Positions 1-11,328 of a stretch of 64,000 nucleotides of DNA are shown here, piece by piece. The translations under genes were made by a program, and so were the position numbers. The notes below the pieces were generated by a model. That model was not told the origin of the DNA, searched no databases, and worked only from the letters and a program-made list of their open reading frames with translations. Every line of letters starts with the position of its first letter. The first letter of the stretch is position 1. The DNA comes from Costus lasius (taxonomy: Eukaryota > Streptophyta > Magnoliopsida > Zingiberales > Costaceae), in assembly GCA_027563935.2 (NCBI GenBank), contig CM050447.1, positions 86,413,461 through 86,477,460 of the forward strand, given 5' to 3'.

Positions 1-3000
1 GCTGCAACATACTCGGCTTCTGTTGTGGAATCAGCAACAGTTGACTGTTTGAAACTCTTCCACACCACTGCTCCACCATTCAAGCTAAAAACATAGCCTG
101 ATTGCGATCGGAAATCATCCTGGTCCGACTGGAACGAAGCGTCAGTATATCCCTCTATACTGAGTTCTTCCTGACCACCATATATCAAGAACATATCTTT
201 GGTCCTCCGCAGATATTTTAAAATGTTCTTGACTGCAATCCAGTGCGCCAAACCTGGATTACTTTGGAATCGACTGGTTACGCTTAACCCGTAAGCGACG
301 TCTGGGCGAGTATACAACATCGCATACATAATGGACCCAATAGCCGAAGCATAAGGCGTATTGTCCATTTCATCTTTCTCAGTCTGTGTTTGTGGACACT
401 GACTCTTCGAAAGATTCAGACCATGTCTGACTGGAAGATATCCACGTTTAGAATTCTCTAAATGGAATCTCTCCAGGACCTTATCGATGTAAGTACTCTG
501 GCACAGCCCGAGAAGCCTCTTAGATCTATCCCTGTAGATCTTCACACCTAATACATAGGCTGCTTCTCCTAAATCTTTCATCTGGAAACATTTTCCTAAC
601 CATGCCTTAACAGCATGCAGTTCAGGAATATCATTTCCAATGATCAAGATATCATCGACGTAGAGGATTAGGAATGTAATCACGCTCCTACTAAACCTCT
701 TATATACACACGGGTCATCCTCGTTCTTGATGAAACCAAACTCAAAGATTGATTCATCAAAACGAATATTCCAGCTCCTAGATGCTTGTTTAAGTCCATA
801 AATGGACTTCTTTAACTTGCATATTTTATGACGATCTGATGGATTAGTGAAACCTTCTGGTTGTGTCATATACACATCCTCATCCAGATTTCCATTAAGG
901 AAAGCTGTCTTCACATCCATCTGCCAGATCTCATAATCGTAATATGCAGCTATCGCGAAAAGAATCCGAATAGACTTAAACATGGCTACAGGTGAGAAAG
1001 TTTCATCATAATCTATCCCGTAGATTTGTTTGAAACCTTTCGCAACTAGCCTGCCTTTATAGGTAACCACGTTACCATCCATGTCAATCTTCTTCTTGAA
1101 GATCCATTTACAGCCTATAGGGATTACTCCCGGAGGCGGATCAACCAAATCCCAGACTTGGTTATCTGACATGGAGTCCATCTCGGCTCGCATAGCTTCA
1201 AGCCATCTAGCTGACTCCGGTCCACTGACCGCATCCGCATAAGTTAGGGGTTCATCATTATCAATGATGTAGACTCCGACATAGCGCTCAGGCTGTCGAC
1301 GGATCCTACCCGATCTTCACGGTTCCCGTGATATCTGAGCCTCAGGTTGTTCAGTAACCTGATCTACTGGCTCAGGCACATCCAACTCTGCCTGACTACT
1401 TTGTCCTTCCTCTGGAATCTCATCCAGCTTTATTTCTCTCCCACTGGCCTCTTGCAGAAGAAACTCCTTCTCAAGAAATATGGCCGTCCGAGCAACAAAT
1501 ATCTTGTTCTCTTTGGGATCGTAGAAATAATAACCCTTAGTTTCCTTAGGGTAACCGACAAAGATGCATTTCTCAGATCTGCTCTCCAGTTTCCCAGAGG
1601 CGAGCTTTTTGACATAAGCCTCGCAACCCCAGATCCTGATAAATGTCAAGCTAGGCTGTTTCCCATACCATAGCTCATATGGCGTCTTTGAAACTGCCTT
1701 GGATGGCACTCGGTTTAGTACCTTTGCAGCTGTTTCCAGTGCAAAACCCCAAAAGGAATATGGAAGAGTAGCCTGACTCATCATAGAACGAACCATATCA
1801 AGTAACGTTCTATTTCTCCTCTCGGACACACCATTCCACTGCGGTGTTCCTGGCGGAGTGAGCTGTGAGATAATCCCACACTCCTTCAGATAGTCAGTAA
1901 ACGTATGACTCAGGTATTCTCCACCTCGATCAGAACGAAGTGCCTTGATATTTCGGCCTAACTGATTTTGTACTTCATTTTTGAACTCTTTGAACTTGTC
2001 AAAAGATTCACTTTTATGTCTCATTAAATAGACATATCCATACCTACTGAAATCATCAGTGAAGGTAATGAAGTACTGATAGCCACCTCTGGCATGTTTA
2101 CTGAAAGGCCCACACACATCACTGTGTATCAGGTCAAGTAAACCTGAAGTCCTTTGACCTTTGTGAGGAAAAGGAGACTTCGTCATTTTACCCATTAAAC
2201 AAGCTTTGCATGTATCAATCTCCTCATAGGAGAAAGATCCCAGCAGTCCATGATCATGCAACCGCTTAATGCGCTTCTTGTTTATATGGCCTAAACGACT
2301 ATGCCATAGCAAGGTGCTGTCATCAGCATACTTGGCTTTCTTATTATCAATGTTTTGTATAGAATATTCCATGTCCAACATGAATAACCCATTGTTAATT
2401 GAACCAGTTGCATACACAATATTATCATAAGTTAAAACACACTTTGAAATCTTGCATTCAAAGGCAAATCCTTTCCTGACAAGAGCAGGAATAGAGATAA
2501 TATTCTTGGTAATACTGGGTACAAAATAACAATTGTTCAATTCTAATACAATGCCAGATGGTAAAGTGATGAAATAGTCTCCTACAGCAACAGCAGCAAC
2601 CCGTGCCCCGTTTCCAACGCGTAGGTCTACCTCATGCTGTCCCACCTGCCTTCTTCTCTTGAGTTCCTGCACATTTGAACAAATGTGAACTCCACATGCA
2701 GTGTCCAACACCCATGATATAGAAGAAGATGAAACCATGACTTCCGTCACGTATATACCTGAGCCAGAAGCAATGCTTCCCCTCTTATCTCCTTGGAGCG
2801 CTTTACAGTCCTTTTTCCAGTGACCCAGCTGGCCACAGTGGAAACACCTGTTATCCTTCGACCGCTTCACCTTCTGTTTCAGGGCCTTGCTGTAATTCTT
2901 GACAGGGGCCTTGCCCTTCTTCCCCTTCTTCTTGTTCCTAGAAGGAACCAACAAGACAGAGGTTGAAGGCTTACCCTTCAGAGTTTCCTCAGTAGTCAAG

Positions 3001-3563
3001 AGCATATTCAGCAGCTCTGCCGGCGTACAATCGATTTTGTTCATATTAAAGTTAATGATGAACGCATCGAAAGAAGGCGGAAGAGACTGCAGAATAATAT
3101 CTACAGCAAGCTCCTGGTTGATGGTATGCCCCAGTTTCTCCAGAGCCTCCTTGTGCCCAATCATCTTGAGCACGTGAGCTCCCACTGGGCTCCCCTCAGC
3201 CAGTTTGCTCTGAAAGAAGAGCTTCGTCAGATTATAGCGTTCTGTCCTCGCCTGTGCAGCATACAACATCTTGAGGTTCGCTATAATTTCTATAGCCGAC
3301 ATATCCTCATGCTGACGCTGCAGCGGTGGCGTCATAGACGCTAGCATCAGGCAAGCGACATCAATGCTATCATTGACGTGCTTTTCATAGGCATCCCGAA
3401 CCGCCCTTGCGGCGTTCGGAGCGGGCTGCGGCGGTATCGCCGTCTCGAGGACATACAGTTTCCTCTCTGCCTTAAGAACGATCTTAAGGTGTCCGAACCA
3501 GTCAGAGAAGTTCGGCCCAGCAAACTTCTCCCTTTCCAGTAGGGATCGCACATTGAAGCTCAT
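1..3563 (-). pseudogene. copia A gag-pol polyprotein, one premature stop, C-terminus cut by window
   Basis: The polyprotein should supply capsid (Gag), protease, integrase, reverse transcriptase and RNase H for the copia cycle. From ATG 3561-3563 the frame is open for 748 codons. It carries the gag helix-rich region, a CX2CX4HX4C zinc knuckle near residues 240-253, a protease core WVLDTA, an integrase HHCC zinc region and the D,D,E core (LIHSDV, LRSDRGG, PQWNGVSE). It then meets TGA at 1317-1319, where the intact copy F has CGA. Beyond the stop, 1316-1 continues as reverse transcriptase and RNase H (FLNG, YVDD and YTDAS motifs) with no further stop noticed by eye. Position 1 corresponds to about 49981 of F, so roughly 107 C-terminal codons are missing. 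A truncated Gag-PR-IN product without RT is all it could make. Confidence 0.9.
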
Positions 3564-5204
3564 GGTGTTCGTTGCTGCAGGAATCTACAACAAGCAAGAA
3601 CAGCAAGGTCAGTATCAATGTTTAGAATCAATCCAGGACTTAAGAAAGATTCTTTTCTCACTATTTTGTCTGACTGAAAAATCCAGTAAACAGTCCGAAA
3701 GAGTATCACTCTTTTAGTGAGATGGGATCCAAATTTCATACTTGGTCTCCGCGTCCCGCTCAGGCGAGATAAGATGCACAGAGATGACAAGCACTAATTT
3801 CTGGTAGGCTGTCCCAGCCAATCGCCAACCCGTGCGATTCCCCTTCATCTTGGCAATCCAGCAGACTGTGCCAACTGAGTTGGTACAACACAGTCTCTGA
3901 TCCCAGAGATGGCTGCCTCCATGCGCTACCATATGCGCCACATATGTAGCCTACATGGTCAAGCTGACCCGACCTACTCCCTGGACCACCACGTGTTATG
4001 CTGAGCAACGAGCAGTGATAAATCCCTACTCTGTAACACGCAGGTGAAATCCAGCACCGTCTGAAGATAGATGGACGTGCCCACTGAGTGGGTTCAACAC
4101 GGCTCCAACGATAATCAGAAAGGTGAGGTTTCGCGTCAGAAGGCTTATCGAGCTTGATATGTTAGCGTTGGATTTTAACGGTCTTTTATCTTCTTACTAT
4201 CAGGCATATCCTATGGCTATAGTAGAAGATAAACTTAAACATGCAATTCTAATTATTAGCAATAAGTAGAAAGCATGATCTTATGTGGTAAAAGCCCATG
4301 AACCCTAGTAAGACCTTAATTTTACTTAAGTCTTCACTTGAGCTCCTTGGCATCTCATCTGGTCCAACCTAGGGCCCTAGCGCCAAGAGCACCTCAGGTG
4401 CGCCACCAGCTGAATGCTCCTTTGGGATGTGTGCATTTGTACTCTTGTCTAATCAAAGTACATTTGATCTATCTAGACAAGGTTGACTCGCAGGTCAATT
4501 ATACAATAAATTAATGAAAAAGTGATTCGCAGATCACAATAAAATTAACTTATAATTTACCAGGCACGCAGGCCCCAGCACAGCACACAATAGGGCAACC
4601 CACATAAGACTAAATAGACAAGCATCATGGCATCAAATCATCATGTGATCCAATCAAGAAATTAAATTTTTGAAAAACCCCATGGCATCAATTTTAATTT
4701 CCTTATGTGCCCTACAACCTTACAATGGTCCATTGATAGGGATCCACTCATCCATCTAGTTAGATCCTTTGCCCCTGCATGCACCGAGTCCTAACTGACC
4801 CGAGTTGACCTGATGGTCAACCATGCATGCGCCAAGGGCTGAACCACCCTCATGAGTTTTGGCAAGCGGGTGTGACCCCGGGCCTAACTCATGTGTGTTC
4901 AGTAGTTGTCTCAACCAGACCTCGCTACACGCCTTGGATGCAGTCGACCTATAGCCACCTCGTGCTTGCGCACAGGTGCTATCTGGTCAACCCATCTAGG
5001 CTGTCAGATGGTCTGATCAGACTAGTTGGATCTAACCTAGAAGATGCTTTCAACCCCATCAACCCATCTAAGGATTTAATGTAGTGGCACCTTAGATCTA
5101 ATCATGCGCGCAAGATGTAAGTTTTAGAAAACATTTTGACATGCGCAAACATCTAGAACATCCATAAGATATATCTTCTAGCATGTTGATAACCCTTAGA
5201 TCTA

Positions 5205-5270
5205 AGGGGGTCCCCTTCAAGGGGGAGCGCAAACTTTAGGGGGTCCCCTTCTAGGGGGAGCGCATACTTC
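5205..5270. repeat. 33-bp G/C-run direct repeat, two units
   Basis: Two units with the core GGGGGTCCCCTT, then AGGGGGAGCGCA, spaced 33 bp apart. The same core appears in the end of the F LTR (about 47955-47980 and 55380-55402), so LTR-end sequence has probably been copied into A's leader. Confidence 0.7.
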
Positions 5271-5279
5271 ATCAAAGCC

Positions 5280-5363
5280 ATGATACAAGCGCAAACTACA
5301 TGTTAGCATGATACAAGCGCAAACTTCATGTTAGCATGATACAAGCGCAAACTTCATGTAAAC
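5280..5363. repeat. 28-bp tandem repeat, three units
   Basis: Three head-to-tail 28-bp units begin at 5280, 5308 and 5336 with ATGATACAAGCGCAAACT. The last unit has diverged at its end. They lie in A's leader just downstream (minus sense) of the primer site. The E and F leaders do not show this triplication. Confidence 0.85.
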
Positions 5364-5442
5364 AAAGCATGCATCAAGTAAGCGCAATATGTATGGATCA
5401 CAAACACTTCAAAGCAATCATATAGATCATATCAAGAGCCTA

Positions 5443-5454
5443 GCTCTGATACCA
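5443..5454 (-). promoter_or_regulatory. primer binding site of copia A (tRNA-iMet)
   Basis: On the minus strand this reads TGGTATCAGAGC, complementary to the 3' end of plant initiator methionine tRNA. It lies two bases inside the LTR boundary at 5457 and is where minus-strand cDNA synthesis would start. Confidence 0.9.
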
Positions 5455-6312
5455 ATTGAAGGAACCCCTAACATAAAGGGGGGGGGGGAAAAACCCTAAT
5501 CATGCGCATCTAGCATGCATGGCGGAAAATAGGGTTTCAAAATCGCATATGAAACTATATGATCAACTTAAGTTATGAGAAATCATACCAACGCCATAAG
5601 CTTGGAATTCGGCTTGGAAGAAGAGATCAAACTAGGTCTCCTCCACAAGTCCACACACAAGATGAAGATGCTCACTTCCTTGAGATCTCTTGTGCTAGCA
5701 AGACACCCAAGCCTTCTCTTATCGAATGGAAAGGGTTTGATGAGATGAATCCGTTCGGCCGAGAGCTTCTCTTGGATGTCTACTCCACACCTTCGTCAAC
5801 CACACCTCGAAAAGAATCAAGGCGTTGAAGTGAGGAGCTCAACGCATAAGCGTTTTTGGCATTGAAGCAAAACCGGCCCTTGATGACTTTCCATAAATGG
5901 AAGTCAATCAAGCCATGCGTTCAAGCCAACCCAAAACGCATTTTGGCATTGAACCAAGCGTTCATATTTGTGAACCGGTTCAATCCAAAATGTCAAATCG
6001 GCTTTGGTTCATCAAACCAAACCGAAATAGCTCAAGCCACTTGGTCTAGACCAAATCGAACCCCAAGGCTTATGATCCAACCGTTCATCTCCTGATGCCC
6101 CTGATCTCTCCGATCTAGCATCACCTCTCTCGATCGAAGCTTACCGATCTCAAGCCCTAATCAATCAAACATGATCAGACCAGATCTCACTTACAATCAG
6201 AGATTAAATCCCTTTAATCTGAACTCAAAGAATCCAGTCCATACGATCTGACTTAAGTAAGCCATATCACCAAATTGTGCGACCCTGAGGGTTTCCTCTA
6301 AATGTCGGTAAC

Positions 6313-6328
6313 GATAACTTACGTTATC
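6313..6328 (-). promoter_or_regulatory. LTR hairpin with GUAA tetraloop
   Basis: The minus (transcript) strand reads GATAAC-GTAA-GTTATC, a 6-bp stem with a GNRA-type loop. The equivalent in F is GATAAT-GAGA-ATTATC, so the stem covaries and the loop class is kept. Its function is unknown; it lies in the transcribed part of the LTR if transcription starts near 7071. Confidence 0.55.
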
Positions 6329-7070
6329 ACGATCAGTGAGGGGTATCTAGCAACACATCACTGTCTCCCGATATAAAGGAAAGAGTCTTCCAAGACTACT
6401 CCCAAACCATAGCACAAGTGTGACTCAATTCACAAGGCATACATATGTCCTTTACCACTGGATGTTCTTATTGGACAAGCATGTCAAGCCTGTAACTCCA
6501 ATACGATGAGCATGATTAGATCAGATGCACATAGTCATCTGGGTATGGCCATACACTATCTCAATCATCTCATAAGGGGGCCCTTTAGAACATCACACTC
6601 CTTAAACAAGGAGACGGCAATCCTATGTCTATCACTAGTGTCCTAACCTGATTCAAGCTCACCATCCAAGATAGTCTATAATCATTATGTTTCAAATGAT
6701 ATTGAACTACCTCAAAACAATGACAATCATCATTTAGAAACACAAGTGATCTCAAGTCAAAGGACATGTGCCACTTGCTGCTTACAAGGATTATTCACAT
6801 TGTGACAAGCAATGGAATATCCCAGTAGGGTCTGTCCAGTACATCCAATGTACCCATGAGTCTACATCTTATTCCATGCTCGAAGCATCCTATAAGATTA
6901 GCACTCATATTAGTCTCAATCATATCAAGGCTGTCTCATGTTCACCAAGATATCTCGACTAAGGACATATAGCCTGTCAGCCTAGCTGAACAGCTTTGAG
7001 ACATTATTCAGAAGTACACTTATTACAGCAGACAAGGTAACAACCTGAATAATAACCATGCCTTTATAAA

Positions 7071-7080
7071 CTTAAGAGTT
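7071..7080 (-). promoter_or_regulatory. TATA-like box of copia A LTR
   Basis: TTTATAAAGG on the minus strand, about 65 bp into the LTR, is followed by a GCA-TGG-T-ATTATTC stretch. Similar modules lie near the start of the C and D LTRs, which suggests a short U3. Confidence 0.5.
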
Positions 7081-7143
7081 TATTACATGATACTAATACA
7101 ATCCCAAGGCCTCAAACATTAGCCTTAAGGGCATACCCCAACA

Positions 7144-8988
7144 ACAGGGACCTTATTGTTAAGTACCAAATAATCGTATTCTTACTAGCTAAGTAAACCA
7201 AATATGATGCAAATAGGTAATAGAAATAACATGAAAGATAATTAGAGAGATAAACATGGGACTAGGGTTTCATCCACCTTAATTTCAATGATAAGATATA
7301 AATAAAAAGGTTCATCAATCAAATCTTGCTACGATAAAGACCTAATTTACTTTATAAAGGGATTATCTCACTTTCGTGTAGACAATCACGCAGAGATAAA
7401 TCCTCACTTTCGCGCAAGATTTATCCCAGGCTAAAGATAAGTAAATCATCAATCAGAGAATTCAAAGATCACTTTCGTGCATCCGAATTCTAGGTTGATA
7501 ATCTCTAGTGAAATCTCAAGGATCACTTTCATGCATCTAAGCCTCAACACTAGTTTTACTCATGGATCTCCATCATTCCGATCCTCACTTTCGTGCAAGA
7601 TCTCCACGTTTGACAAATAGACTCGATCTATAGATTCATGTTATAATTATGGCAATTAATTTACTAGAACAAATCAAATTAGATCTAACCTAGGGAAGAG
7701 ATCCTAATATGCAATTCTAGGGGTCCAAGCTCTCAAGCAAATCACCTTTCAATCTCATTGCGAAAACTCTAAGAACATAATTAATAGCATGCAATTATAG
7801 AGAATCTAAGCACAACTTATCACAAGAGTAAAATTATTACAATGAAGATTATCATGACGAAAGAAAGAGTTATCTAATCATTAAAAATCAAAGGGATTAA
7901 ACCCTATGTCCCAAAATATGTTTAAGCTTGCATGGAATAAGGCATAGTTTAGAACAATTAGAAATCATAGAAGAAGAAGAAAACAACGTTACAACACGGG
8001 TGTAATGTATGTTACACCCGTAATTTCGTGATCAATAGCGCTGTCACCGTTGTTTCGTCGATTTCTCCTCCGATCGGACTCCAAATGCTCTGAAACTTCT
8101 GTGGTGTATTTCTCTCCTCCAGGAGAAGCTTCTGCGTGAAAATCAAGGCCTGAGGTGCCCTCTACGCCTCTCGGCGCGAGAACAAACCCTAGCCATATCT
8201 CTGGCGATTTCTCCCTCGATACTAGATAAAAGTTCATCCTTCCACTTCGTACGCCTTCTCCTCTTAAAACCGAGTCCGCCATAATTTTCGGATTTTGATT
8301 TGGAGCTCTAGATCAAACATTATGGCCCGCGCAAGATTCAGACTCATAAAAATCGCGTTTTTGACTGGGAATTACGACAGTGTAATATCTCACGGCCGTA
8401 CCGTAAAATCGGCTGAGTGTTCTGTTCTGGAAACGCTGGAAAATACGGCACCGTAATTTGGTTTACGGCCGTGCCGTAAAATCAGCTGAACTCTCTGGTC
8501 GGATTCGTCGGGGAAATAAGGCCCGTGTAATTCTTTACGGCTGTGCCGTAATTTCGGCAGAAGTCTCTATTCAGAAAGTGCCCCAAAATACGGCCGTGTA
8601 AATCCTTACGGCGGTGCCGTATTTTCGCAAAAACCTTCTATTTAGAAAATCACCAAAATATGGCCGTGATCTCGATAATACGGTAGCTGTGAAAAATACA
8701 GTACCGTAAAATCCCTTACGGCACTACCATATTTTGGTATTTAGCCTCGATTTGCGTGAAAATTCTTGTGTGACCTCCTCTTGATGATGGTAACTCTTCC
8801 ATGACTTTGATTTTCCTTAAAAATGCCCAAAATAATGCCTTTTTGCCTAAAAATCATGAAAAACCAAAATAGGAGTAGACTTTGCAATATTCGATGAATT
8901 TAGCATGAAAACAAGCAAAAGATCTTCAATTTAGCATGAAAAGATATCTAAAATGATACAAAATATACTACATATTTTGGTATCATCA
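7144..8988 (-). repeat. 3' LTR of element B (left part displaced by copia A)
   Basis: The right end is placed at ...TATCATCA (8988). The first 188 bp or so, equivalent to 12854-12911 onward, would lie left of copia A. It includes the five-unit 72-bp hairpin repeat at 8371-8740. No gene is seen; the ORF-like stretch at 7989-8282 is not conserved in the other LTR. Confidence 0.8.
8371..8740. repeat. 72-bp tandem repeat, about five units, hairpin cores
   Basis: Units begin near 8371, 8443, 8516, 8588 and 8658/8678. Each carries ATACGGNACCGTAA-like sequence, then TTACGGC-NGT-GCCGTA, a stem of 6-7 bp around a three-base loop whose first base varies (C, T, G). The tails between cores also align. 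It lies inside B's LTR. A three-unit array of the same repeat lies at 10996-11180. Confidence 0.82.
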
Positions 8989-9006
8989 AACACATAAGGC
9001 TCAAAC

Positions 9007-9026
9007 TTTGCTTGTCCTCAAGCAAA
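9007..9026 (-). promoter_or_regulatory. 8-bp-stem hairpin next to the B 3' LTR
   Basis: A perfect 8-bp stem with a 4-base loop; on the transcript strand it reads TTTGCTTG-AGGA-CAAGCAAA. From memory a GAGGACAAGCAAAG motif is common just before the 3' LTR of Athila-like elements, usually followed by a G-rich tract. Here the polypurine tract is not obvious. Confidence 0.55.
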
Positions 9027-9380
9027 AATCATGATCACAAGAATAACTTTTTCATGCTCAATAAATTTCTAAAATACAATCATCAATGAAAAATTCCATC
9101 AATTGTTTCACAAAACTTCAAGTAAACATATCATCCTTAGAACTTAACCCCTTAGATCTACAATTCAATCAAATAAAACTTTGCAACTTGTATAATAAAT
9201 AGAATTTTTAATCTCATGATTTCACCCAGTTTTCAGTTCAAATCTATCATGCTTTTGTTTACAGGAATTAGGTTTCCAAGATCTTTTTTTTTCACACATA
9301 ATTTATTTATTTTTTTTATGCATTTTGTTTGTTTTTGTAAAGATGGCATGTACCCACATAGATACATACTTTTTATTTTT

Positions 9381-9535
9381 GACTTCAACTTTTTTCTTCG
9401 GTACCACTGTCAATTTTACACAGTGCCAAGTAGAGGAGTCTTATTCTTTTTATCTCTCATTATTTTTTATGCATAGACTTCAACCCATGTCTTAGGTACC
9501 ACTATCAATTTTACATAGTGCCAAGTAGGGGAGTC
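9381..9535. repeat. 95-bp-spaced duplication carrying a covarying hairpin
   Basis: Copy 1 (9381-9440) and copy 2 (9476-9535) share GACTTCAAC, GGTACCACT, TCAATTTTAC and AGTGCCAAGTAG blocks. The hairpin is CACTGT/ACAGTG at 9405-9425 and CACTAT/ATAGTG at 9500-9520, both around the loop CAATTTTAC. The single difference in the stem is compensated on the other arm. Confidence 0.75.
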
Positions 9536-10995
9536 TCTCACTATTTTTATGGATCTTGGATTTCCTCTTCCCAACAAATAGTAAGATAAACCAAACATCA
9601 ACTAGGTTGATCAATTGATATCAATTCAATAATCATACTCATATACTCATTTTATTCAAAAGAATAGTTTCATCTTTAGATCTTATTTCTCAAATAACAC
9701 ATCTACCCAAAATTTCATGCATCAACCAATGTCAAATTTCAAAAATAGATATGCATTGAAGAAATAAATCTAACATGATAGGGTTTTTCTCTAATCACTA
9801 GTATAAATACTCACATCATCAAGGAAGATATTTTATCAATAAATCATGACATAATATAGTAGAAAGTGGATCATATGCTTTCATCAATCTTAACAATAAA
9901 TTTGAATAATATCATCATCAAAACAGTGAGTTCCATATATCCATAAAATCATTTTTCAAGAGAAAACCAATGAGTAGTATAAATATGATAAAGTCAAAGA
10001 TGCACCATAAGGAATAGTCATTAATAAGAGAGTGCAAGTGATACTCACAAAACCATATAGATCATGCTCAATCATTGTCAGGCCAATGCAGCTGGGTCCA
10101 AAGATGTGCCTTTTGAAAATTTTCTTCAAAATTTAAGGTACATAAGGCTCACATAAGGCTCAGATCAAAAACAATCTCAAAAATAATGAAAATAAAAATA
10201 ATTCTCTCAAAGAAAAATCAGAGATATCATCGAGGGTCCAGAAGAGTGCTGGTGGAACAGATGCCACCTGAAAAGCTGCTAGCAATGATGGTGATGGTGC
10301 TGACATAAGGGTGAGTAATCTCTAATGGCCTGCTAGAGAATACAGTCCTGGAGGTGAGATCGTCGGGCTATGGAAGATAATACTGCACATAAAAAATCAG
10401 AGTCAGTAATGAAGAGTCTACTGCATAAATAAATAATATGATGGAATAAGAGGCAGTAGAATAAGTAAGAATCTACTGATGGAATAATCCAGTGTCGACG
10501 GCTGGAAATAGTGATGTCAGAGGCAGATGCAGTGGTAGCTAGTGCTGGATGCAGATATGGATAAGAAGCCATAATAAGTAGAAAGCAAATCAAGGCAGTT
10601 TTTGATTTTTTTTTTTTTTATGAAAAGTAGCCATACCCAAGAATAAGATTTAATGATCCAAACAGAAAACAGACAAAACCATGAAGTAGAATAAAACTTG
10701 ATCTTTCTAGATATGTGAAAAATAAAGGATCAAAATCTTTCAGGAATTTAGGGTATTAGCAGAAAGAAGGCTACTTAGATTACAAAATGAAAATCTGCAC
10801 AAAATCTAATCACAATCAAAAAGTTGCTATGTGTTCTAGGACAATCCATGGACTTTAAAATTCAGCAAAAATATCCAAATAATAGACAAGGATGAGTACT
10901 TCCATGTCGTGCCATAGATTAAAATTTTTCTCAACCCAGTTTCTTAAAATCGCAGCGAGAAAACACCTACTCAATAAGCAGAAAGCAGTTTTGAA

Positions 10996-11180
10996 ATACG
11001 GTACCGTAATATTCTTTACGGCAGTGCCGTATTTTGCAAAGAACTCTCGGGTAAGAAATAATCAGGAAATACGGTACTGTGGAATTGTTTACGGTACTGC
11101 CGTAAAAATCAAAAATTTTCGGGAGATGAAATCAACACAGATTACGGGCATAAAATAGATTACGGCAGTGCCGTATTTGG
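10996..11180. repeat. 72-bp tandem repeat, three units, interior of B
   Basis: Units begin at 10996, 11069 and 11141 with ATACGGTAC or ATTACGGGC and contain TTACGGCAGTGCCGTA or derivatives. Same repeat family as 8371-8740, about 2.3 kb away in the same element. Confidence 0.8.
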
Positions 11181-11328
11181 CGCAAAATTTGATTTTTCCT
11201 GAAAAATAAAAGAAAAATTAATTCTAAAAATAAACTAAAATAAAAGAAACTAAACTAAGACAAAAGTGCTTAGGTTGCCTCCCAAGAAGTGCTAATTTTT
11301 AGGTCCATAGCTTGACCAAAAATCAATA

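Larger units (their letters stand above)
3564..5442 (-). other. untranslated leader of copia A
   Basis: This 1.9-kb stretch between primer site and gag ATG has no credible coding region. It holds two short hairpins, CCAACTGAGTTGG (3871-3883) and CCCACTGAGTGGG (4080-4092), and a 12-bp palindrome GTCTGATCAGAC (5011-5022). All three recur at matching places in E and F. It also holds two small tandem repeats near the primer site. The leader is alignable to those of E and F in blocks. Confidence 0.75.
1..7143 (-). mobile_element. Ty1/copia retrotransposon A, left end beyond the window
   Basis: Reading on the minus strand, the parts in order are a 5' LTR (7143 down to 5457), a tRNA-iMet primer site, a leader of about 1.9 kb, and gag-pol from 3563 running off the left edge. 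The 3' LTR lies outside the window. Internal sequence is closely similar to E and F, so A belongs to the same family. A lies in the 3' LTR of element B: sequence right of 7143 matches B's other LTR from 12912. The right target duplicate would be ACAGG (7144-7148); its partner is out of view. One nonsense codon breaks the polyprotein. Confidence 0.93.
5457..7143 (-). repeat. 5' LTR of copia A
   Basis: This 1687-bp LTR reads TGTTGGGG...TTCA on the minus strand (TG...CA ends). Its boundaries are set by the primer site on one side and by resumption of element B sequence at 7144 on the other. The family is shared with E, F, G1, G2 and I. A TATA-like TTTATAAAGG lies only about 65 bp from its start (7071-7080), and a GNRA-type hairpin lies at 6313-6328. 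Confidence 0.92.
8989..11328 (-). other. non-coding 3' interior of element B
   Basis: This AT-rich stretch has no credible gene on either strand. It contains the hairpin TTTGCTTG-TCCT-CAAGCAAA at 9007-9026, 18 bp from the LTR boundary; the duplicated hairpin at 9381-9535; a run of oligo-T near 10607; and the 72-bp repeat array at 10996-11180. The place where pol should be is simply absent. Confidence 0.7.

Noticed and set aside
908..945. canonical chromodomain in H pol (residue numbers, not bases)
   Set aside because: The segment is only chromodomain-like; the usual aromatic cage and WKGY pattern are not clear, so it is described as divergent.
5280..5363. 28-bp direct repeats as a CRISPR array
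   Set aside because: Units are contiguous with no spacers, in a plant retrotransposon leader.
9216..9476. 86-codon hydrophobic frame in the B interior
   Set aside because: A by-product of T-rich sequence; antisense to B and overlapping the hairpin duplication.
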